Assembly: GCA_017626035.1 (NCBI GenBank)
Contig: JAGAJR010000004.1
Location: forward strand, 1 to 55,075
DNA: 55,075 nucleotides
Direction: 5' to 3'
From: Alphaproteobacteria bacterium
GTDB lineage: Bacteria > Pseudomonadota > Alphaproteobacteria > RF32 > CAG-239
Shown here: positions 50,143 to 55,075 of the stretch, one piece after another
How positions within the stretch are numbered: the stretch's first letter is position 1
Layout of the letters: every line of letters begins with the position of its first letter
Program-made: the position numbers and the translations under genes
Notes under the pieces: model-generated
The model's input: the letters and a program-made list of their open reading frames with translations, nothing else
Told to the model about the DNA's origin: nothing
Database searches by the model: none

Positions 50143-50979
50143 ATGCAGAATAAATATGTTGCCTTGGCTGCTTTCTCCCTGGCTTTGGGAACCGCTTACG
50201 CCGTCCACGCCGAAGGCAAAAACGGTGTTGCCGCCGTTGTTAACGGAGAAGAAGTCAAAGTTGCCGAAATCAGAGAAAGCTATGATGACAACAAACAAAT
50301 CAAAGGCAAGGTATCTTTTGACGATTATTATTCAAAAGCTTTGGACATTTACGTAAACGGCAAACTTTTGTATCAGGCTGCCGAAAAAGCAGATATTGAA
50401 TCTACTCCGGAATACAAAAAACAGCTTGCAGCCGCTAAAGAGGAAATCGCCCGCAAAGTTTACCTCGAATCAAAAGTGGAAAAGAAAGTAAACGACGCCG
50501 AAGTTAAAAAGCTCTATGACGAATATACCAAAACTTTCAAAGGCGAAAAAGAAGTTAAGGCCAAACATATTTTGGTTCAAGACGAAGCCAAAGCCAAAGA
50601 AGTTATTGCCAAGCTGAAAAAAGGCGAAAAATTTGACAAGCTGGCTCAGGAATATTCCAAAGAACCTGCCGAACTCGGCTATTTTACCAAAAATATGATG
50701 GTTCCTGAATTCGGAGATGCCGCTTTTGCCCTTAAGAAAGGCCAATATTCCCAAACTCCGGTTAAAACGCAATTCGGTTATCACGTTATTGAAGTTGAAG
50801 ATATCAGAACTTCCAAACCGGTTTCTTTGGAGCAAGCCAAACCGCAATTGGAAGGAATGATTGTTCAACAGGCAATTGCCGAAGAGTTTGAAAATCTTCA
50901 CAAAAACGCCAAGATTGAAAAATATGACCTGAAAGGCAAAGCCCTGCCTGCAACTGCACCGGTTCCGGCCGCAAAATAA
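50143..50979 (+). CDS. Periplasmic parvulin-type peptidyl-prolyl isomerase (PpiC/SurA-like, 278 aa)
   Basis: A signal peptide (ALAAFSLALGTAYAVHA) is followed by an N-terminal SurA_N-like helical region (~30-130; AAVVNGEEVKVAEIRESYDD) and a PpiC rotamase domain (~140-230; VKAKHILVQDEAKAKEVIAK, FDKLAQEYSKEPAELGYFTK, PVKTQFGYHVIEVEDI). It folds outer-membrane or secreted proteins by proline isomerisation. A CGGAGG-like site precedes the ATG. A strong terminator follows. An Ala/Pro-rich tail may be flexible. Confidence 0.93.
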   Translation: MQNKYVALAAFSLALGTAYAVHAEGKNGVAAVVNGEEVKVAEIRESYDDNKQIKGKVSFDDYYSKALDIYVNGKLLYQAAEKADIESTPEYKKQLAAAKEEIARKVYLESKVEKKVNDAEVKKLYDEYTKTFKGEKEVKAKHILVQDEAKAKEVIAKLKKGEKFDKLAQEYSKEPAELGYFTKNMMVPEFGDAAFALKKGQYSQTPVKTQFGYHVIEVEDIRTSKPVSLEQAKPQLEGMIVQQAIAEEFENLHKNAKIEKYDLKGKALPATAPVPAAK

Positions 50980-50998
50980 AGGTTTTATGCCTTAACAA

Positions 50999-51028
50999 AA
51001 AAGCTGCTTAAAATTAAGCAGCTTTTTT
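50999..51028. terminator. Intrinsic terminator of the ppiC-type gene
   Basis: AAAAGCTGCTTAA pairs with TTAAGCAGCTTTT around AA, followed by a long T-run on the plus strand. Confidence 0.9.
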
Positions 51029-51035
51029 TATGGGA

Positions 51036-51437
51036 TTACCCTTTTTTATTCCGTCCTTGTTTTATCACGTCTATCTTACGTTTCATATATTCGTTTTGTT
51101 CTTTGCTTTTGCCGCCGGAAGCAATACATTTTTCCAAAATATCAATAATAGCTGCCGCATTTTTTTCTTCATTCAATGCTATCATTGACAAATTATAAAC
51201 CGCGGCCCGAAAAATCTGATCATCCGTTACCTGCAATTGATCGGCAATCATTAAATAAGGCGGCGTATAGCTGTCTTTTTCCCTTCTGCGGCTTAAATCA
51301 TACGCGGATTTTTGAATTTTACGGGCAATTTCCTCCGTAATTCCGGCATCCGGTTTGGAATTGAATATTTTTCCGGTCTTTTTGACCAGAGATTTTAACT
51401 TGTTAATGATGGCAAATTGTTTTGAAAATTGAGCCAT
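51036..51437 (-). CDS. Uncharacterised cytoplasmic helical protein (133 aa)
   Basis: A basic, helical protein with no signal peptide or membrane segment (MAQFSKQFAIINKLKSLVKK at the start; YMKRKIDVIKQGRNKKG at the end). Residues 60-110 (YLMIADQLQVTDDQIFRAAV, then NEEKNAAAIIDILEKCI) may form a helical bundle. No family recognised. It is the second leftward gene after the 132-aa membrane protein, 68 bases apart; whether they form an operon is unclear. Confidence 0.65.
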   Translation of the reverse strand: MAQFSKQFAIINKLKSLVKKTGKIFNSKPDAGITEEIARKIQKSAYDLSRRREKDSYTPPYLMIADQLQVTDDQIFRAAVYNLSMIALNEEKNAAAIIDILEKCIASGGKSKEQNEYMKRKIDVIKQGRNKKG

Positions 51438-51505
51438 AGCCTGTTCCTTTATGCTTTTTTACATAAAGATAATCAAATTTTATGAAAAAATCCATAATTT
51501 TATGA

Positions 51506-51904
51506 TTATTTGTTTTTTCCGCCGGTGTATTGGTTCCAAAGTTTTTCTAATTTTTCCATAAATCCCAATTTGGCTTCACAGGTTTTGGTTTCCTTATTCC
51601 AGACACCGCCGCTTTCTTCACATTTTACGATTTCCTGCCGGCTGACACTGTAATAACCGTAAAAGCCCAAACCGATAACAACCAGTATCAAAAAGAGTTT
51701 AAGCATATTTTTGGCCAAAAACCAAAAGAACCAAAGCAATACACAGCCTAATGCCATTGCCTTATTGATGAAGGCCGAATTTCCCAAAACATAGGCCTGA
51801 AAAAGAAAATAACAGCATAACGCGATTAAGGCAAAGGTAACCGGAGATTTAAGACAAGCCAGCAGAAAACGCAGGCTCCAATGTTTTTTCTTTTCTTCAT
51901 CCAT
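51506..51904 (-). CDS. Uncharacterised membrane protein (132 aa)
   Basis: Three membrane segments (FALIALCCYFLFQAYV, MALGCVLLWFFWFLAKNM, LFLILVVIGLGFYGYYSV), then a short extracytoplasmic tail with two cysteines (VKCEESGGVWNKETKTCEAKLG) likely joined by a disulfide, and an amphipathic C-terminal helix. The ...C-E..GG.W....TC.. pattern recurs in small secreted or membrane proteins of many proteobacteria. GAAAGGAG precedes the ATG. Function unknown. Confidence 0.7.
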   Translation of the reverse strand: MDEEKKKHWSLRFLLACLKSPVTFALIALCCYFLFQAYVLGNSAFINKAMALGCVLLWFFWFLAKNMLKLFLILVVIGLGFYGYYSVSRQEIVKCEESGGVWNKETKTCEAKLGFMEKLEKLWNQYTGGKNK

Positions 51905-52061
51905 CTTTTTTCTCCTTTCTCGCTATATTTTTATTGTTTTATAATAACGCAGAAAAAATATTGCAAGAGTTTTCCGCTTTCGGAAGGGTATAAAAAATAA
52001 TCAAATTATTAACCTTTTTGTGCTTTCTTAGGCTGAGAATTAACTTAAGGCGGAGGAAAAA

Positions 52062-52325
52062 ATGGATACTTTTTTTGAAATCATCGGTTATTTGGCAGGT
52101 TTTTGCATTTCTATCGCTTTTGTTCCGCAAGCCATAAAAACATTTAAAACAAAAGACGTGCAGAGCCTTTCCAGAGTAACATACAGTATTTATAACTTTG
52201 GAATTTTAGGCTGGGTTATTTACGGTTTTTACATCCACTCCATTCCGGTAACTTTTTTTAATATGGTCAGCTTGTGCTTTTCCGCCCCGATTTTGTACAT
52301 GACTTTCAAATATAAAAAAGACTAA
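52062..52325 (+). CDS. SemiSWEET-like sugar transporter (87 aa)
   Basis: Three membrane helices of a PQ-loop unit: FFEIIGYLAGFCISIAFVPQ, then VTYSIYNFGILGWVIYGFYI and FFNMVSLCFSAPILYMTFKY. The PQ in helix 1 (FVPQAIKTFKTKDVQSLS) and the Asn in helix 2 match SemiSWEETs, which dimerise to pass sugars such as sucrose or glucose down their gradient. A strong GGAGG lies 5 bases before the ATG. Substrate not known. Confidence 0.9.
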   Translation: MDTFFEIIGYLAGFCISIAFVPQAIKTFKTKDVQSLSRVTYSIYNFGILGWVIYGFYIHSIPVTFFNMVSLCFSAPILYMTFKYKKD

Positions 52326-52341
52326 ACTTTCAAATCAAACG

Positions 52342-52370
52342 AAAGCCCGGGAAACCGGGCTTATTTTTTT
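52342..52370 (+). terminator. Intrinsic terminator of the SemiSWEET gene
   Basis: AAGCCCGG pairs with CCGGGCTT around GAAA, followed by A and seven T residues. Confidence 0.92.
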
Positions 52371-52374
52371 ATGA

Positions 52375-52482
52375 TAAAAAGTCCTTAGCAAGCTCTTCCG
52401 AGTTCGAGCCTCTTTGTTTTTTTAAACTAAAAGACGCCGTCTTACGACAGCGTCTTTTAGTTTTAATGGCGGGAGCGACGAG
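52375..52482. repeat. Direct repeat, copy 1: partial tRNA-Asp 3' end plus its terminator
   Basis: This 108-bp segment recurs at 52598-52706 with one substitution and one single-base indel seen. It includes a terminator hairpin (52424-52463) and, at 52467-52482, the last 16 bases of tRNA-Asp including CCA; the rest of the tRNA is missing here. It also holds a stretch (GAGTTCGAGCCTC) matching the tRNA T-arm in opposite orientation. Confidence 0.88.
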
Positions 52483-52577
52483 ACCCGCTGCTATCGCAGC
52501 TTCGTCCAATGGCATCTAAACTCAATACGATTGCTTACGCTTCTCTTTTTCGTTAAGATGTCATTGCTTTTGCAGAG

Positions 52578-52605
52578 ACTTTTTACCGGAGCAACGGTAA
52601 AAAGT
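52578..52605. repeat. Perfect inverted repeat at the repeat junction
   Basis: ACTTTTTACCG and CGGTAAAAAGT flank GAGCAA: an 11-bp perfect stem that spans the start of repeat copy 2. Confidence 0.8.
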
Positions 52606-52706
52606 CCTTAGCAAGCTCTTTCGAGTTCGAGCCTCTTTGTTTTTTTAAAACTAAAAGACGCCGTCTTACGACAGCGTCTTTTAGTTTTAATGGCGGGAGC
52701 GACGAG
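52598..52706. repeat. Direct repeat, copy 2: joins the complete tRNA-Asp gene
   Basis: Same content as copy 1, but here it runs into the full tRNA-Asp gene at 52691-52767. Confidence 0.88.
52647..52688 (-). terminator. Terminator of tRNA-Asp
   Basis: AAAACTAAAAGACGC (52647-52661) pairs perfectly with GCGTCTTTTAGTTTT (52674-52688). An identical copy (one A shorter) lies at 52424-52463. Confidence 0.85.
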
Positions 52707-52767
52707 GCTCGAACTCGCGACCCCATGCGTGACAGGCATGTATTCTAACCAACTGAACTACGCCCCC
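52691..52767 (-). tRNA. tRNA-Asp (anticodon GTC)
   Basis: The minus strand reads GGGGGCGTAGTTCAGTTGGT at the 5' end. The acceptor stem GGGGGCG pairs with CGCTCCC, the D-arm and T-arm (GAGTTCGAGCCTC) are standard, and the anticodon loop CTGTCAC has GTC. Discriminator G and an encoded CCA are present. 77 bases including CCA. Confidence 0.97.
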
Positions 52768-52783
52768 ATCAATTTCGTTTAAC

Positions 52784-52812
52784 CTTATAACTAACAAAAA
52801 ATATAATTGCAA
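52784..52812 (-). promoter_or_regulatory. Sigma-70 promoter of tRNA-Asp
   Basis: On the minus strand, TTGCAA (52812-52807), a 17-base spacer, and TATAAG (52789-52784), placing the start a few bases before the tRNA 5' end. Confidence 0.7.
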
Positions 52813-53007
52813 GAACTTTTTTTAAAAAATTATAAAAAAATTAACATTGATTATTTACAATCATACTTATACACACCGACAATACATTTTTGTTGGTATT
52901 TTTAGGATTATGCCATATAGTCGATTTTGATTTTTTTGCTGATGACCCGTTTGTGTCTAATGTTTTATTTTTACAGTATTTTAATACATTAAAAGTTTGG
53001 ATTTTAA

Positions 53008-54429
53008 ATGAAGTTAAATAACATAAAAGATAAGTTGAACATTAATCATAAAAACAAACACCGCGTTATTGCCGTCGGGTATGCCGTGGCTGTTGCGTTC
53101 GCTTTTATATTGTCATTAACAAACAATAACGATGTTAATGCTTCCATTTCTCCTAACGAGCGTTTTGATTATCTGATGCTTGAAAATGCCATTTCTACCG
53201 GAATGGCCGACACATCTTCCGTTTATCCGCAAAGTTCCGTTGAAAATATTAAGTCCTTGTTTGAAATGGTTAATTATAAAGAAAAAGAAAAAACCGTTGA
53301 AAACGAGATTGTCGTTTCTAAGGGCGATACTTTTATTAATATCCTTACCAACCTCGGTTTGGAATATAATGCCGCAAACAACATTTATCTGGAACTTAAA
53401 AAAGTTTATGACCCGAGGAATCTCCGCGTCGGACAGAAATTGCAGATTACAACGATTATGGACACTCGGGAAGACAAGCTTATTTCTTTGGAAAGCATTG
53501 TTATTCCGGGCAAAGCCGGCGAACGTTTTATTTTGAGCAAAGATGAAAACAGTAAATACACTGCCCAGGCCGAAAAAGATGAACTGTTGCAGGAAGTCAA
53601 CAGTGCCAGCGGAAGTATTGAAGGTACTTTATCCAAATCAATGAACAGACAGGGCGTTCCGAATAAAATCGTTGCCAACTTTATCAATATCTTCGCTTAC
53701 AGTATTGATTTCAGAAGAGATGTTCGCAAAGGCGACAAATTTGAAATTATTTATGAAAACCATTTAACGCCGGACGGACAACTCGTTAAAACGGGGAATA
53801 TTCTCTACGCCTCTTTGACACTGAGAAAAGACAAACTTTCCCTGTATCGTTTCAAAGATAAAAATGGTAATATTGACTATTATAATGAAAAAGGTTTGGC
53901 GATGAAAAAAACATTGCACCGCAAGCCTTTAGCTTTCCAGAATGCCCGTATTTCTTCCCCGTTCGGACGCAGAAGACATCCTATTTTCAAAGATATCCGT
54001 GTACATTGGGGTGTTGATTATGCCGCTCCGCAAGGAACCGCCATTTATGCCGGCGGCGACGGGGTTGTTCAAGTTGCAAAATATAACGGAGCTTATGGCA
54101 ATTATGTTAAAATCCGCCATAATTCCGAATATTCAACAGCTTATGGCCATATGAAAGGTTTTGCCAAAGGCATTCGTCCGGGTGTCCGCGTCAAACAGGG
54201 ACAAATTATCGGTTATGTCGGAAGTACAGGCCGTTCTACGGGACCGCACTTGCACTATGAAGTTGTTAAGAACGGTACACGCGTTAATCCGTTGACAATT
54301 AAAGCTTCTGCCGGAGAAAACCTGAATGGGACGAATTTAGCCAATTTCAAAAAACAAGTTGCGGCAATTAAAGAATCCCACAAGAATATGTTTGCTCAGG
54401 CTAAAAAAGCCAAATTGGCATCAAAGTAA
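53008..54429 (+). CDS. M23 (LytM-type) peptidoglycan endopeptidase, MepM-like (473 aa)
   Basis: Cuts peptidoglycan cross-links so the wall can grow. A cytoplasmic tail and one membrane segment (VIAVGYAVAVAFAFILSL, ~20-37) precede a LysM/OapA-like region (~100-150; ENEIVVSKGDTFINILTNLG) and a C-terminal M23 domain. The latter has SSPFGRRRHPI, then HWGVDYAAPQGTAIYAGGDG (zinc His and Asp), and GPHLHYEVV (HxH). Arrangement as in MepM/YebA. A strong terminator follows. No clear Shine-Dalgarno before the ATG. Confidence 0.93.
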   Translation: MKLNNIKDKLNINHKNKHRVIAVGYAVAVAFAFILSLTNNNDVNASISPNERFDYLMLENAISTGMADTSSVYPQSSVENIKSLFEMVNYKEKEKTVENEIVVSKGDTFINILTNLGLEYNAANNIYLELKKVYDPRNLRVGQKLQITTIMDTREDKLISLESIVIPGKAGERFILSKDENSKYTAQAEKDELLQEVNSASGSIEGTLSKSMNRQGVPNKIVANFINIFAYSIDFRRDVRKGDKFEIIYENHLTPDGQLVKTGNILYASLTLRKDKLSLYRFKDKNGNIDYYNEKGLAMKKTLHRKPLAFQNARISSPFGRRRHPIFKDIRVHWGVDYAAPQGTAIYAGGDGVVQVAKYNGAYGNYVKIRHNSEYSTAYGHMKGFAKGIRPGVRVKQGQIIGYVGSTGRSTGPHLHYEVVKNGTRVNPLTIKASAGENLNGTNLANFKKQVAAIKESHKNMFAQAKKAKLASK

Positions 54430-54451
54430 AAATACGAAAATCATAAATATT

Positions 54452-54480
54452 AAAAGCTCCTCAGATGAGGAGCTTTTTTT
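54452..54480. terminator. Intrinsic terminator of the M23 peptidase gene
   Basis: AAAAGCTCCTC pairs with GAGGAGCTTTT around AGAT, followed by a T-run. Confidence 0.92.
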
Positions 54481-54521
54481 GTAACAGAAATATTAAATCG
54501 GCGGGCCGATGCACTTTTTTG

Positions 54522-54548
54522 TTGCAAAAAAAAAAAAAGACTTAGTAT
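54522..54548 (+). promoter_or_regulatory. Promoter candidate with an A13 tract in its spacer
   Basis: TTGCAA (54522-54527) and TAGTAT (54543-54548) are 15 bases apart, and the spacer lies mostly inside a run of 13 A residues (54526-54538). Slippage in the run would change the -35/-10 distance. It lies 44 bases before the Cys-rich protein ATG. Confidence 0.5.
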
Positions 54549-54592
54549 GGATAGTATATAGGCTTTGGTTCTATAACTGTGTGAGGTGTACT

Positions 54593-55075
54593 ATGATTAA
54601 TACTAAGTATTTGTTATATATTTCAACCTGCCTGCTGGTTTCAGGCAATGTGCAGGCTTCTAACATTAAACTAACTTATGATTCGTCTGATATATTCTCG
54701 CACGGTTTAGCATTACACACACAACTACACACACCCAACGAGCTGAAGCCTATACCTCTTTCTAATCCGAATAATGCCGTTAAGCTTGCTGCCGTTTGTG
54801 CTGTTGGCGGCGGCGGGTGTAATAATCTGACTTTTGGTTCTTCCGGTAACTCCATGAATTTGGACGGAGGCACACAATGTACCGATGACGGATATGTTAA
54901 AACTTGTCCCTCGGGACAAGTGAAAGATGACAACAATCTCTGTCCTTACAACTCATCTTATTTCAAATGCAGAAATGCCGAAAATAAATGTAAGAGCGGA
55001 TATGTTTTAGATAATCTTCAGTGTCCTCCCGGACAAAATCAAGATGTTACTGACACTTATACTAACGAAGCCGGA
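54593..55075 (+). CDS. Cys-rich secreted protein, 3' partial (at least 161 aa)
   Basis: The frame is open to the last base of the window. A signal peptide (YLLYISTCLLVSGNVQA) is followed by a Ser/Asn-rich segment and then repeated short Cys units: GGTQCTDDGYVKTCPSGQVK, DDNNLCPYNSSYFKCRN, NKCKSGYVLDNLQCPPGQNQ. Such units are common in surface or secreted proteins with several disulfides. Family not named. A GAGGTG ribosome binding site precedes the ATG. Its 18-base leader end is nearly identical to that of the HExxH protein gene at 47062. An A13-containing promoter candidate lies upstream. Confidence 0.8.
   Translation, partial: MINTKYLLYISTCLLVSGNVQASNIKLTYDSSDIFSHGLALHTQLHTPNELKPIPLSNPNNAVKLAAVCAVGGGGCNNLTFGSSGNSMNLDGGTQCTDDGYVKTCPSGQVKDDNNLCPYNSSYFKCRNAENKCKSGYVLDNLQCPPGQNQDVTDTYTNEAG

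Noticed and set aside
52371-52690. A second complete tRNA in the repeat
   Set aside because: Only the 3' 16 bases of tRNA-Asp are present in copy 1; the D-arm and anticodon arm are missing.

Overview
The window looks like chromosome of a low-GC Gram-negative bacterium. It encodes a Mla-type lipid transporter, a chaperone-usher pilus operon, SecA with a C-terminal zinc motif, YqgE and a periplasmic PpiC isomerase. The mix (DUF4402 pilins with an alternative usher, YqgE, many Cys-rich secreted proteins) suggests a host- or gut-associated, AT-rich alphaproteobacterium. That placement is an inference and was not tested by alignment.

Positions 1 to about 15.4 kb are a visibly AT-richer accessory island. 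The left end (1-3.5 kb) is a recombinase cluster: a chimeric reading frame fusing the tail of an ATP-binding HTH protein to a recombinase without its catalytic start, a tandem hairpin-repeat array, a 68-residue unknown protein, a recombinase-domain protein with no catalytic domain, and a full large serine recombinase. The last three share an upstream promoter-like motif. Next come a PIN-like nuclease and a cassette (4.7-10.7 kb) bounded by a 364-bp direct repeat. The cassette holds an unknown Cys-containing protein, a Fic operon with an 11-bp-phased repeat array, an Mrr-like endonuclease and a KAP P-loop NTPase. A leftward operon follows (15.2-10.7 kb): an MmeI-like restriction-modification enzyme and three overlapping uncharacterised genes. 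This looks like a defence island, and those three genes are the best candidate here for an undescribed system.

From 15.4 kb on the genes are mostly chromosomal housekeeping and envelope functions: hexose-6-phosphate mutarotase; a four-gene pilus operon (21.0-16.3 kb); a large protein with an HNH-like motif; a YgiW/two-component operon behind a consensus PmrA/QseB-type box; glmS; small envelope proteins; an ECF sigma / TM protein / Spy-like / His-rich operon resembling metal- or envelope-stress sensing; HdeD; mlaEFD plus an auxiliary lipoprotein; and a split Zn/Cd P-type ATPase with an ArsR regulator.

The right end (38.8-55 kb) carries an ankyrin-repeat secreted protein, a DsbD-like reductase, YqgE, a DUF3772 MscS channel, a secreted HExxH protein, SecA, PpiC, SemiSWEET, tRNA-Asp with a duplicated 3' end, an M23 peptidase, and the start of a Cys-rich secreted protein that runs off the window. 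Many operons end in clear intrinsic terminators. Several promoters carry striking elements: a palindromic operator, an A13 tract between -35 and -10, and a hairpin that hides a ribosome binding site.
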